From positions 1 to 31,834 of the forward strand of contig CACXLY010000019.1 of NCBI GenBank assembly GCA_902768605.1: a DNA stretch of 31,834 nucleotides, in the 5' to 3' direction. Positions 14,411 to 23,710 of this stretch are shown here, one piece after another. Position 1 is the stretch's first letter, and each line of letters starts with the position of its first letter. Source of the stretch: an uncultured Bacteroidales bacterium (lineage in GTDB: Bacteria > Bacteroidota > Bacteroidia > Bacteroidales > Bacteroidaceae). The position numbers and the translations under genes were made by a program. The notes below the pieces were generated by a model. It was not told the origin of the DNA. It did no database searches and saw only the letters and a program-made list of their open reading frames with translations.

Positions 14411-17047
14411 ATGAAAAGACTCTTCTTGGCAGCTGTGCTGCTCCTCTTCATAACACCCGCGGGTTCCGTCCTCAAGGAGAAGGACCTGGCGCGTACGCTC
14501 GGCGTGCTCAAGGCAGAGCTTCAGACCAACTACGAAATGCAGCAGGCCTTCATGCAGAGTTACGAGCAGCAGGGCATGCAGCAACATCAGCAGCTCGTCT
14601 GGTACATGCACCAATGCGAGCAGATTGGGCTGATGCTCTACTCGCAATCGACCGACAACACGTTCGACATGGCGTATGCCTGCCAGCAGGCATCCAATCT
14701 GAGGCGCGAGCTCGACAATCGCAACAGCAAGATGCGGCAGTATGACAAGATTATCGCCCGCATCAAGCAGGACATCGAGCGCACTGACCACCTCATCCGC
14801 TCGCTGAAGCGCATGCCGCCCGTCATCGATGCCGACAGCATCCTGACTGCCAGCGACAGCGTGCTGCTGCAGGCCATCGACTCGCTGGAAGGCAAGAAGG
14901 ATTCGCTCCTTACGGCTCGCCACAAGATGGACGAAGAGGAGGTGGAGCTCATCGAAGACGCGAACGAGGACGAGATTCCCGAAGAGGAAGACGGCATCGA
15001 GCCGCTGTACCTGACGAGGTCACAGCAGCGGGACCGCAACGCCTGCCTTATGTTTGCCGACACGATACGCAACAACATGCAGCACTTCCTGGAGAGTCTC
15101 GAGGCCGAAAACGCCTACTACCAGAGCGTCCGCGAAAAGGTGCTCGAACTCGACCAGTTCGCGCAGAGCCGCTACAAGCTGCTGCAGGACAACATCTTCC
15201 GTAACGGCGGCGCCAACTACTTCAAGATTCTGGCCACGCTGCCCATGCAGCTCAAGATGGCGCAATCGACCATCGACCTGCGCTACAGGCCGTTCAAGGA
15301 CCACGAACGCCTCTACTCCGAATGGCGCGGCGCAACGGTGCTCTTCATCAGCATCTTCCTCGTCCTCTACCTTGGCCTCTCGCTCGGCATCTGCTACATT
15401 GTGCTGCGCTGGCTCCTGCCGAAGAAATGGCGCGGGCCTGACTTCAAGGAGAAGCGGCGAATGCTCAACTTCGTGGCCGGCATAGCTCTCTTCGCCATTA
15501 TCGTGATGATAGTCCGGGCATCCGTTCAGCGCAACTTCATCCAGATGGGCACTGGCCTCATCATTAACATAGCATGGCTGCTCGAAGCCATCTTCTTGAG
15601 TCTGTACGTGCGTCTGAAGAGCGCGCAGATGCGGCATGCGGCCATCATCTACACCCCGCTGATGGTGCTGGCCTTCATCGTCATACTGTTCCGCATCGTG
15701 CTCATCCCGAACACGCTGGTCAACCTTATCTTCCCGCCCGTCCTGCTCGTCTTTGCCATCTGGCAATACTTTGTGGCAAAGCGTCATATACAATACCTGC
15801 CGCTCCTCGACAAGGTCTATACGCACATCACCACCGCAGCGATGTTCTTTGCGTGCGCTGCCGCCTGGACGGGCTACACGTTGCTTGCCGTGCAGGTCAT
15901 GATATGGTGGACGTTCCAGCTGGCAGCCATCATGACCATCACCTTCATCTACGACCTCACGAACAAGTACGAGGCGCGCTATCTGCTGAAGCACCTCGCG
16001 TCCGACATCAGCAGCGACGGCGAGCGCATTTCTCTGCTGAAACGCGTGAAAAAGGGCGAATTCATCGAGAAAACGTGGCTCTACGACCTCTTCTGCCGCA
16101 CGATAGTGCCCATCCTGGCAGTGCTCTCCGTGCTGTTCAGCATCTTCTGGGCAGCCCAGGTATTCGAGATGACGAGCCTCTGCCGCAAAGTCTTCACGCG
16201 CGACATTGTCAACCAGACGGGCCTCATCCGCATCTCGCTCTTCTGGGTCTGCATGGCGGCGGCCCTCTTCTTCATCTTCCGATACATCAACTATGCCCTG
16301 CGCAGCTTCTACCTGCACTATCGCAAGCAGTTCAGCGATAACAACGAGGCCATCAACAAGACGCTGGCCCGCAACGTCATCGGCATATTGAGCTGGGGAC
16401 TCTACATCATCCTGGTGCTCATCATCTTCAAAGTGCCGAGGGACGGCATCAGCATCGTCAGCGCCGGCCTGGCCACGGGTCTCGGCTTCGCCATGCAAAG
16501 CATCCTGGAGAACTTCTTTTACGGCATCAGCCTCATGTCGGGGCGCATCCATGTGGGCGACTACATCGAGTGCGACGGCATAGCAGGCCGCGTGGAGAGC
16601 ATCACCTACCAAAGCACCCAGATCACCACGACCGACGGCAGCGTCATCGCCTTCCTCAACAGCGCGCTTTTCAGCAAGAACTTCAAGAACATGACGCGCA
16701 ACCACCGCTACGAGCTCATCAAAGTGCCTGTGGGTGTCGCCTACGGCACGGACGTCGAGCGAGTGCGGGGGCTTATCGTCGAGGCGCTCAAGCCCATCTG
16801 TCATGAGGAAAACGACGCCGGACAGCCACTCACGGACACCAACATACCGCCCACCGTGGCCTTCAGCGACTTCGGCGAGAGCAGCGTGGACCTCAAGGTC
16901 TGCATCTGGATGCTTGTCGAGGAGAAGATTGCCATCACGGCACGCGTCAAGGAAGTCATCTACAACACGCTGAACAAGAATGGCATAGAGATTCCCTTCC
17001 CGCAGGTGGACCTCCACATCAAGGAGGGACAGGCAAATCCCTCGTGA
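14411..17047 (+). CDS. Large MscS-family mechanosensitive channel protein
   Basis: From the ATG at 14411 the protein has 878 residues. I prefer this start because it gives an N-terminal signal-like segment (MKRLFLAAVLLLFITPAGSV), while a longer frame would add 29 residues encoded by a tandem repeat. Residues about 20-300 are hydrophilic and helical, with coiled-coil character and an acidic patch (DEEEVELIEDANEDEIPEEE), as in the periplasmic part of large MscK/YbiO-like members. About ten membrane segments follow from residue 308. The conserved MscS part lies at about 675-850: pore helix GISIVSAGLATGLGFAMQSI, then ENFFYGISLM, GRIHVGDYIECDGIAGRVES and the beta-domain end. It would release solutes on hypo-osmotic stress. 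Confidence 0.9.
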   Translation: MKRLFLAAVLLLFITPAGSVLKEKDLARTLGVLKAELQTNYEMQQAFMQSYEQQGMQQHQQLVWYMHQCEQIGLMLYSQSTDNTFDMAYACQQASNLRRELDNRNSKMRQYDKIIARIKQDIERTDHLIRSLKRMPPVIDADSILTASDSVLLQAIDSLEGKKDSLLTARHKMDEEEVELIEDANEDEIPEEEDGIEPLYLTRSQQRDRNACLMFADTIRNNMQHFLESLEAENAYYQSVREKVLELDQFAQSRYKLLQDNIFRNGGANYFKILATLPMQLKMAQSTIDLRYRPFKDHERLYSEWRGATVLFISIFLVLYLGLSLGICYIVLRWLLPKKWRGPDFKEKRRMLNFVAGIALFAIIVMIVRASVQRNFIQMGTGLIINIAWLLEAIFLSLYVRLKSAQMRHAAIIYTPLMVLAFIVILFRIVLIPNTLVNLIFPPVLLVFAIWQYFVAKRHIQYLPLLDKVYTHITTAAMFFACAAAWTGYTLLAVQVMIWWTFQLAAIMTITFIYDLTNKYEARYLLKHLASDISSDGERISLLKRVKKGEFIEKTWLYDLFCRTIVPILAVLSVLFSIFWAAQVFEMTSLCRKVFTRDIVNQTGLIRISLFWVCMAAALFFIFRYINYALRSFYLHYRKQFSDNNEAINKTLARNVIGILSWGLYIILVLIIFKVPRDGISIVSAGLATGLGFAMQSILENFFYGISLMSGRIHVGDYIECDGIAGRVESITYQSTQITTTDGSVIAFLNSALFSKNFKNMTRNHRYELIKVPVGVAYGTDVERVRGLIVEALKPICHEENDAGQPLTDTNIPPTVAFSDFGESSVDLKVCIWMLVEEKIAITARVKEVIYNTLNKNGIEIPFPQVDLHIKEGQANPS

Positions 17048-17058
17048 AGCGTCGGCCG

Positions 17059-17119
17059 TTCCTTGCTGTAGGAAGAGCCGTTCCTTGCTGTGGGAAGAGC
17101 CAACGCTTGCTGTAGCGTT
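17059..17119. repeat. Constant-loop hairpin cluster, opposite loop orientation
   Basis: Three hairpins carry the loop TTGCTGTR (reverse complement of YACAGCAA): TTCC/GGAA at 17059-17074, TTCC/GGAA at 17081-17096 and AACGC/GCGTT at 17102-17119. They begin 11 bases after the channel gene stop. The 14 bases GCGTCGGCCGTTCC just before the first loop also occur at 7064-7077, but there the following loop is in the other orientation. Confidence 0.85.
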
Positions 17120-17132
17120 TGGGAACCCCTCG

Positions 17133-17285
17133 GGAGTTAATGAAGTTAAAGAAGTGAAAGAAGTTAAAGGACGATACCTTGGGATGCAGCGTGCATTCAG
17201 CCCCGGATTTGGCTGCAAAAGCTATTGTCCTTTGACTTCCCCAAGCGAGCATAGCGAGCTAACTTCTTTAACTTCTTTAACTTCC
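17133..17285. repeat. GAAGTTAAAG-bordered intergenic element, copy B
   Basis: The full-length element is inverted relative to copy A and nearly identical to its reverse complement, including the core CATTCAGCCCCGGATTTGGC and GCGAGCATAGCGAGC. It ends about 50 bases before the small secreted protein gene at 17335. Confidence 0.9.
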
Positions 17286-17334
17286 ATAAAAAACAGAACA
17301 TCCGAAACTTAAATCATCTATTATATAACAGAAC

Positions 17335-17778
17335 ATGATGAAACGAGTTATTGCACTGGCAGGGCTGCTGCTTGCCCTGCTTAGGATTCCCGCCTCGGCA
17401 GAGGAGCCCGTCTGGTGCCTCATGACAGACAGCGGCATTGCCATTGCCATGAGCCAGGTGACGTGTCTGGTGGCGGCAGACGACGAGACGACTTTTGGCA
17501 TTGTGCTGCAGGACGGCACCGTCCTGGCAGGTGTACGCCGCGCCACCTTCGACCAGACCATCCCCACCGGAATAGAGAAGCCCGGGGAAACCATCTTTCG
17601 CGTGAACAAAGAGCTGGGCTTGGAAGGCGTGGCGCCCGGCACGCCCGTCCGCGTCTATGACGCCGGCGGCAAGCTGCGGCAGATGGGCACGGCGCGCCTC
17701 ACTTCGCTCCAGTCCCTACCAGCCGGCATATACATCATTCAGGTCAACAACACGTCGTTCAAAATCAGAAAGCAATGA
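17335..17778 (+). CDS. Small secreted protein with type IX-like C-terminal signature
   Basis: This 147-residue protein has a signal peptide (about 1-22, ending PASAEE). The middle (about 25-85) is a short beta-rich segment with no recognised fold. The end, VRVYDAGGKLRQMG...LPAGIYIIQVNNTSFKIRKQ, matches the C-terminal sorting or anchoring signature common in Bacteroidetes secreted proteins. Such small proteins consist of little besides a signal peptide and this tail; their function is unknown. The stop overlaps the next gene's start by four bases (ATGA), so it is co-translated with the GH3 enzyme and may assist or accompany it. Confidence 0.75.
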   Translation: MMKRVIALAGLLLALLRIPASAEEPVWCLMTDSGIAIAMSQVTCLVAADDETTFGIVLQDGTVLAGVRRATFDQTIPTGIEKPGETIFRVNKELGLEGVAPGTPVRVYDAGGKLRQMGTARLTSLQSLPAGIYIIQVNNTSFKIRKQ

Positions 17779-20756
17779 GGAATGTAGAATCCACAGGGCT
17801 TCGCCCCTCTGCAATGCACTGGCTGCGTACGTCCCTACGAATTAAAGGCTGTCGGTTCCTGCTTGCCGGTTGCATCATGTCCGCATGCCTCATGCAGGCT
17901 GTGGCGCAAGAAGGCACGAGGCCAAAGTTCGCAGTCTTCTACCGCAACATGGTCGGCACAGAGGCCTTGCAGCAAGACTTCACGCAGCAAGACGACGCCG
18001 ACGGCTGGGCTCCCGGTCACACCTACTACGGACACAAGGACCTCAGCCAGATAGCATACATCTCGCGCTACGTCGCCTGCACCGACTTCACGGCAGCCGA
18101 CGCCGCGCCCCTGCTCATGCAAGGAGAGGTGAGGGACATCGCCCTCACTTTCACCCCCGCAGAAGCCGTCAGGCAGTACGTGGACCGCAACATCCGCACC
18201 ACCAACAACCGCGTTGCCACGGCAGAACGCATCGGGGGCAACCGCATCCGCATTACAGCCGTCGGCACCGGCACCTGCCAACTCATCCTCCATCACGAGG
18301 AGGCCGGAGACAGGGAGATAACCGTCAGCGTAAGCCACAGCGAAGAATACGTTGAGCGCTCCGCCGACTCAATCTGCAGCCTCATGACGCTCGACGAGAA
18401 GCTGAAATTGATAGGCGGCACCAGCTGGATGTACACCAACGCCATCGACCGACTGGACATTCCGCGGATGCGCATGTGCGACGGCCCGCACGGCGTGGGC
18501 GGAGGCACGTGGGGCCCCGGCAAGTCCACAGCCTACCCTGCCGACGTGCTGCTCACTGCAACATGGAACCGCGACCTGGCCCGGCAGGTGGGCAGACAGA
18601 TAGGACGCGACTGCCGGGCCCGCGGCATCAACATCATCCTCGGACCCGCCGTCAACATCTACCGCGCCCCATTCTGCGGACGCAACTTCGAATACATGGG
18701 CGAAGACCCGTACCTGGCCGCACAGACCTCCACCAATTACATCATCGGCGTGCAGGGCCAGGGTGTCTCAGCCACCATCAAGCACTTCATGGGCAACAAC
18801 TCTTCCTATGACCGCGACCACATCAGCAACGACATGGACGAGCGCACCATGAACGAAATCTACCTGCCCGCCTTCAAGTCGGCTGTGCAAGTGGCCGGAA
18901 CGGGATGCGTCATGAGTAGCTACAACCTGCTCAACGGCATCTATACCACGCACAATTACGACCTGCTCACCACCCATCTGCGTGACCGCTGGGGCTTCAA
19001 GGGCATCCTCATGTCCGACTGGGGCTCGACGCACGACGGCCTGCAAGCTGCCCTGGCCGGACTCGACCTCGAAATGGCCAGCGCCGACAACATGAACGCG
19101 GACGCCATGAAGCAATTCCTCAGCGAAGGCAAGATAACCGAAGAGACCATCGACAAGAAGGTGCGCCACATCCTCTACACCATGTACCGCTTCGGCTTCA
19201 ACACAAAAAGCGGCACGGATAGCTCCATCCCCCTCGATGACCCCGAAAGCGACCAGACCGCCCTGCAGGTGGCGCGCGAGGGCATAGTGCTACTCAAGAA
19301 CAAGGACAACATCTTGCCCATCGACCCGTCGAAGCACAAGCATATCGTCGTGACAGGCAAGAACGCCTCGGGCTTCGTGCGGGGAGGCGGCAGCAGCAGC
19401 GTGGACCCCATCCACTACGTCAGCATGAGCGACGGCATCCAAGCCATCGGCAGCCAGCTCGGCTTTGAAGTCGATTACAAAGACCAGCTCGATTTCCTGC
19501 CCGCCATCATGTTCACCTCCGACGACCTCTCGCAAGGCGGCTTCCGGGCCGAGTACTTCGAGGGCATCGACCTAAGCGGGTCGCCCGTCGCCACACGCAT
19601 TGAGACGAAAATCAACTACAACTGGAGCGGCATGGCTCCCGAAGTGGGAGGCCTCGGCTCGGACGATTTCTCCGTCCGCTGGACAGCAACCATGAGCTCG
19701 CCCAACAGCGCAAGCTATCAGTTCCAGCTCGGGGGCGACGATGCCTTCCGCCTTTACATCGACGACGCCCTCGTCATCGACCAGTGGACGCCATCCGCCT
19801 ATCACTCCAAGACCATTACCCGACGGCTCACGGCCGGCAGGAAGTACAAGGTCGTCGTCGAATACTACCAGAAAGGCGGCGACGCACGCGTTGACTTCAC
19901 CTGGAAGAAGGCGAACGACACGAAAGACTATCTGGCAGAATACCTGGCAGATGCCGACCTCGTGGTGGCCTGCTTCGGCATGAACTCCAACGCAGAAGGC
20001 GAGGGACACGACCGCCCATTCGACCTCGATGCCGACGACCAGGCCATGCTCGCCTCCATCAAGAAAAGCGGCAAGCCCGTCGTCGGCTTCGTCAACGCCG
20101 GCGGAAACATCGGCATGACCTCGTGGGAGCCGCAGATGGACGGACTCTTCTGGGCCTTCTATGCAGGACAAAACGCGGGCACGGCTGCCGCAGAGCTGCT
20201 CTTCGGCCTGACCAACCCTTCCGGCCATCTACCCATGACCTTTGAACGCCGATGGGAAGAGAACCCCGTCTACAACAACTACCACGACCCCGACGGTGAC
20301 AAGCACGTCGAGTACAAGGAAGGTATCTTCGTGGGCTACCGCGGCTACGACAAGCTGAACCGCGAGGTGCAATATCCCTTCGGCTACGGACTGTCATACA
20401 CCACCTTCGAAATATCGGGCATGGAGGTCGGCGAACCGAATGCCGACGGCTCTCTCGACGTGACCTGCACCCTGACGAACACAGGCACTCGCGACGGCGA
20501 CGGCGTCGTACAGCTCTATGTGGGAAAGACCAGCGAGAGTCCCGTGGAACGTCCCATCAAGGAACTAAAGAACTATGCCAAGACGATGTTGAAGGCTGGC
20601 GAGTCGGCCGAAGTGACGCTCCATCTCCCGAAGGATGCCTTCACCTACTACAGCACGGACGAGCACGACTTCGTCTATGACCCGGGTACTTATAATATAA
20701 TGTTAGGCCTCTCCTCACGCGACATCAGGCAGGAGGCCAGCATAACAATGCCATAA
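17775..20756 (+). CDS. Secreted GH3 beta-glucosidase-like enzyme with PA14 insert
   Basis: This is a 993-residue enzyme if the coupled ATG at 17775 is used. An ATG at 17814 (Met14) is a plausible alternative, because the signal peptide core (FLLAGCIMSACLMQAVAQ) lies at about 28-45. Residues about 48-192 are an N-terminal extension with a beta-rich, Ig-like look, not part of the standard family. The GH3 N-domain follows (about 195-470), with CDGPHGV, KHF and the nucleophile Asp415 in ILMSDWGSTHDG. The GH3 C-domain (about 500-860) holds REGIVLLKNKDNILPI and the probable acid/base Glu743 in NAEGEGHDR, and is interrupted by a PA14 domain at about 588-712. A FnIII-like domain ends it. It removes terminal beta-linked sugars; the substrate is not clear. 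Confidence 0.9.
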   Translation: MRNVESTGLRPSAMHWLRTSLRIKGCRFLLAGCIMSACLMQAVAQEGTRPKFAVFYRNMVGTEALQQDFTQQDDADGWAPGHTYYGHKDLSQIAYISRYVACTDFTAADAAPLLMQGEVRDIALTFTPAEAVRQYVDRNIRTTNNRVATAERIGGNRIRITAVGTGTCQLILHHEEAGDREITVSVSHSEEYVERSADSICSLMTLDEKLKLIGGTSWMYTNAIDRLDIPRMRMCDGPHGVGGGTWGPGKSTAYPADVLLTATWNRDLARQVGRQIGRDCRARGINIILGPAVNIYRAPFCGRNFEYMGEDPYLAAQTSTNYIIGVQGQGVSATIKHFMGNNSSYDRDHISNDMDERTMNEIYLPAFKSAVQVAGTGCVMSSYNLLNGIYTTHNYDLLTTHLRDRWGFKGILMSDWGSTHDGLQAALAGLDLEMASADNMNADAMKQFLSEGKITEETIDKKVRHILYTMYRFGFNTKSGTDSSIPLDDPESDQTALQVAREGIVLLKNKDNILPIDPSKHKHIVVTGKNASGFVRGGGSSSVDPIHYVSMSDGIQAIGSQLGFEVDYKDQLDFLPAIMFTSDDLSQGGFRAEYFEGIDLSGSPVATRIETKINYNWSGMAPEVGGLGSDDFSVRWTATMSSPNSASYQFQLGGDDAFRLYIDDALVIDQWTPSAYHSKTITRRLTAGRKYKVVVEYYQKGGDARVDFTWKKANDTKDYLAEYLADADLVVACFGMNSNAEGEGHDRPFDLDADDQAMLASIKKSGKPVVGFVNAGGNIGMTSWEPQMDGLFWAFYAGQNAGTAAAELLFGLTNPSGHLPMTFERRWEENPVYNNYHDPDGDKHVEYKEGIFVGYRGYDKLNREVQYPFGYGLSYTTFEISGMEVGEPNADGSLDVTCTLTNTGTRDGDGVVQLYVGKTSESPVERPIKELKNYAKTMLKAGESAEVTLHLPKDAFTYYSTDEHDFVYDPGTYNIMLGLSSRDIRQEASITMP

Positions 20757-20766
20757 CTCCTTTTGT

Positions 20767-22611
20767 ATGAACAAGACAGTTTTCAACTTCTCTCGCCACC
20801 TTCGTGTGTTGCTGTTCGCCTGTGTGGCATTACTCAGCGCATCCCGCGCCGTTGCAGGCGGACTCGAGAGCAACGAGCTGGGGGCTTACCTCATCTCATC
20901 GCCACAGGACCTGCTCGACTTCTCCGACCTCGTGAACAACGGAGCATCGGGCGCCAATGCCGTTCTGACCGTCGACCTGGACATGACGGGTTACGACTTC
21001 ACACCCATCGGCAACGCGGAGGGCACAAGCTACAACGGCACCTTCGACGGAGCAGGACACGTCATCGACAACCTCAACATAACACGCACAGGACAAAACG
21101 GCGTGGGGCTCTTCGGCTATGCCAACAGCGCCACAATAAAGCAACTCATCTGCGGCAAGGGCAACAAGGTCCAGGGGCAGGCCTTCGTGGGCGGCATCGT
21201 GGGCGATAAGGTGTCGAGCGGCACGCTCACGCTCATCGCCTGCGGACACGAGGGAAGCGTCAAGTGCTCGGCACAGAACGGGGCAGCCATGGTGGGGTGT
21301 GTTCACTCGGGTAGCCTCGTCATCGACCATTGTTATAATACGGGAACCGTGCAGGGCGGGCGCGAATCGGCCATCTTCTGCGGGTGGTTCAGCGGCTCAG
21401 CATCCACCATCTCAGACTCCTACAATTCCGGCCAACTGACCTCTGGCGTGGATGGCAGCAACTATCTGTGGAGGTCGTCGCCCACCATGTCACGCGTCTT
21501 CGACATCAACGGACGGCAAAACACCACGAAATTCACGCAGGCCGACCTTGCCAGCGGTGCCTTGGCCTGGAAACTGAACGGCAATCGCGCACCGGGTATC
21601 TTCCGACAGAACCTCGACACGGATGAGCCCGACAGCCACCCCGTCAGCAGTCAGCTTCACGCCGTCGTCTATGCGTGCGGCACCCTGAAATGCGACGGCA
21701 CAGCCGCCACGGGAACGACTCTCACCTATGCCAACACCAACCAGGCCGAATACCAACCTCACCTCTACGACGAAGGCATCTGCTCCATCTGCGGTGAGCC
21801 AGATGCCGAGTACCTCTACCCCAACCAGCAGGGCTACTATCCCATCGAGACGCCACAGGCTCTGCGTTGGTTTGCGGCATACGTCGCCAGCAATCCCGCC
21901 CATGCCTCGCTCGACGCACGTCTCATGGCCGATCTGAACATGAGGGGCATCGCCTTTGAGGGAATCGGTTCGCTCTCTGCACCCTACTGCGGAGAGTTCG
22001 ACGGCGGGAAGCACACCGTGGACTATCTCACACTCAAAAAGACGGGACAGAACTGCGTGGGCTTTATCAATGCAGCCAATACCAGCGCTTGGATACACGA
22101 CATCACACTCGGTTCTCACTGCGCCATCACGGGCTATCGCTATGTGGGCGGCATCGTGGGACACGTGGGCGGACAGAACGGCGACGTCATCCGCCTGGAG
22201 CGTCTTGGCTTCGAGGGTACGATAACCGTTCACGACAATGGGGGCGGCATCGTGGGATGCATCCCCAACAACGACATCACTTCACTCTTCAAGTCATGCT
22301 ATTCCACGGGAAAAGTGACGGGCACTACGGAATGCGGAGCCCTCTCGGGATGGTCCACCGGAGCACGCCTGACGAACTGCTACGTGCGCGTCAACGGCAC
22401 GGGTTGGGAGGCGGGTCACGACGTGGTGCGCGGCTTCTCGCCTGTCTTCCGCAACAGCTATGCATACGGTGCCAAGCAGACAGCCGAAGGCCTCTACTCC
22501 TTCACCCTGACCGAGATGCGAAACGGCACACTACTCGAAATGCTTGCCGACCCCGCATTCAAGCAAACAATCGGCACAGACTCATGCCCCAAGTTGAGGG
22601 AAGATGAATAA
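20767..22611 (+). CDS. Secreted GLUG/beta-helix-like repeat protein
   Basis: This 614-residue protein has a signal peptide (about 1-30). It starts 10 bases after the GH3 stop and is probably in the same operon. It consists of two similar modules, about 38-285 and 355-610. Each has a start of the type YLISSPQDLLDFSDLV, an LDMTGYDFTPIG / LNMRGIAFEGIG strand, a GTFDGAGHVIDNL / GEFDGGKHTVDYL turn, KTGQN, and VGGIVG repeats typical of GLUG-motif and right-handed beta-helix proteins. Between them lies a short Cys pair segment (CSICG at 339-343, with a nearby His332). GLUG proteins are surface adhesin-like or glycan-associated; no enzyme site is seen. No type IX-like tail is visible at its end. Confidence 0.78.
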   Translation: MNKTVFNFSRHLRVLLFACVALLSASRAVAGGLESNELGAYLISSPQDLLDFSDLVNNGASGANAVLTVDLDMTGYDFTPIGNAEGTSYNGTFDGAGHVIDNLNITRTGQNGVGLFGYANSATIKQLICGKGNKVQGQAFVGGIVGDKVSSGTLTLIACGHEGSVKCSAQNGAAMVGCVHSGSLVIDHCYNTGTVQGGRESAIFCGWFSGSASTISDSYNSGQLTSGVDGSNYLWRSSPTMSRVFDINGRQNTTKFTQADLASGALAWKLNGNRAPGIFRQNLDTDEPDSHPVSSQLHAVVYACGTLKCDGTAATGTTLTYANTNQAEYQPHLYDEGICSICGEPDAEYLYPNQQGYYPIETPQALRWFAAYVASNPAHASLDARLMADLNMRGIAFEGIGSLSAPYCGEFDGGKHTVDYLTLKKTGQNCVGFINAANTSAWIHDITLGSHCAITGYRYVGGIVGHVGGQNGDVIRLERLGFEGTITVHDNGGGIVGCIPNNDITSLFKSCYSTGKVTGTTECGALSGWSTGARLTNCYVRVNGTGWEAGHDVVRGFSPVFRNSYAYGAKQTAEGLYSFTLTEMRNGTLLEMLADPAFKQTIGTDSCPKLREDE

Positions 22612-22645
22612 AGAGTGTTAAATAATAGAAAAACTTGCCAAGAAA

Positions 22646-22677
22646 TTTGGCAGTTCACGAAATAAATTGTAGTTTTG
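22646..22677 (+). promoter_or_regulatory. Promoter of the 268-residue secreted protein gene
   Basis: TTTG at 22646-22649, 20 bases, then TAGTTTTG at 22670-22677 matches the Bacteroidetes promoter layout. Because the box overlaps an ATG at 22675, that upstream start is excluded and the ATG at 22729 is chosen. Confidence 0.7.
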
Positions 22678-22728
22678 CAGAACAAAAAGGCAAAAAACAT
22701 ACATATAAACCTACAAATTTATAGACTT

Positions 22729-23535
22729 ATGAGACACATTACACTTCTTTTGATGGCAGCTGCCACCATTTGCACCAGTGCCTTTGCACAGCCAAGGCCT
22801 AAGTATGTCTATACCAGCAGCACGACGCTCAACGTCGAGGCACTGCAGAATCAGGCTCAGCCCGTTGTACTCAATCGCACGCTCTTCGCAGGCTACAACA
22901 CCATCTGCCTGCCCATGAGCCTCAATGCAGAACAGCTCAAGGCTGCTGCTAAGGACGTTCAGGTAGAGCGCCTCGAAATGGTCCGTCAGGAAGGCAACAC
23001 GCTCTGCATGTACTTCCTCGACTGCACCAACGAGGGCATCGAGGCAGGCGTACCCTACCTCATCTTCTCTCCCACATTCCAGTCACTGCGTGCCAACACA
23101 GAGCAGTCCTCTGGCATCAATGCTGACCTCAAGAGCATCACCAAGAGCGACAACAACGGCAACACGGTGACCTTCGGCAGCTCATGGGAGACAATCCAGG
23201 TGACCGGCCGCTACGGCATCCCCGCTCAGCAGGATACCTACATCCTCGAGAGCATCCTCATCCGCACCGAAGGCGATAAGGCATTCCTGCCCACACGCTG
23301 CGGTTTCACATGGGACCAGCAGGCAAGCGACGCCACTGAGCTCGAAATTAAGCACGTCACCAGCCTCGAGGACATCGAGACAAGCATCGAGAAGCTCCAG
23401 CAGGCAGGTGCAACCGTCGACGTCTACAATGCTCAGGGCACACTCGTACTCTCGCAGACCACCATCAGCGCTGCCAAGAAGAGCCTGCCCCAAGGCATCT
23501 ACGTTGTCAAGGGACAGAAGTTCGCAGTTAAGTGA
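22729..23535 (+). CDS. Secreted protein of unknown function with type IX-like tail
   Basis: From the ATG at 22729 the protein has 268 residues; an upstream ATG at 22675 overlaps the promoter box. Residues 1-20 are a clear signal peptide (MRHITLLLMAAATICTSAFA). The body contains FAGYNTICLPMSLNAEQLKA and further beta-rich sequence, a pattern I know from Bacteroidales secreted proteins of unknown role. The end, VDVYNAQGTLVLSQ...LPQGIYVVKGQKFAVK, matches the C-terminal signature. It has its own promoter and terminator, and codon usage is strongly biased (few rare codons), which suggests high expression. A function cannot be given. Confidence 0.78.
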   Translation: MRHITLLLMAAATICTSAFAQPRPKYVYTSSTTLNVEALQNQAQPVVLNRTLFAGYNTICLPMSLNAEQLKAAAKDVQVERLEMVRQEGNTLCMYFLDCTNEGIEAGVPYLIFSPTFQSLRANTEQSSGINADLKSITKSDNNGNTVTFGSSWETIQVTGRYGIPAQQDTYILESILIRTEGDKAFLPTRCGFTWDQQASDATELEIKHVTSLEDIETSIEKLQQAGATVDVYNAQGTLVLSQTTISAAKKSLPQGIYVVKGQKFAVK

Positions 23536-23648
23536 GCATGAAGCATAGGGCATGAACACCTTTCATGCCATTGCTCCACCGAGCGAAAGCTCTAATTTTC
23601 AACACTAGATTACATTCAAGTAATATTTTTGTTTTCATAGCTGTTAGG

Positions 23649-23692
23649 GCAGGAAGCATCCTCTGTGAAGAGTAAGCTTCCTGCTTATTTTA
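23649..23692 (+). terminator. Intrinsic terminator of the 268-residue secreted protein gene
   Basis: GCAGGAAGC (23649-23657) pairs perfectly with GCTTCCTGC (23676-23684). There is an inner CTCT-GTGA-AGAG stem in the loop, and TTATTTTA follows. Confidence 0.75.
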
Positions 23693-23710
23693 TATATATA
23701 TAATGTATAG

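Noticed and set aside
15020..17218. Long open frame (732 codons) on the minus strand opposite the MscS-type gene
   Set aside because: It mirrors the GC-biased codon pattern of the plus-strand gene, is rich in Asp/Glu/His/Arg without any domain, and has no promoter or ribosome site. The plus-strand protein has clear family motifs.
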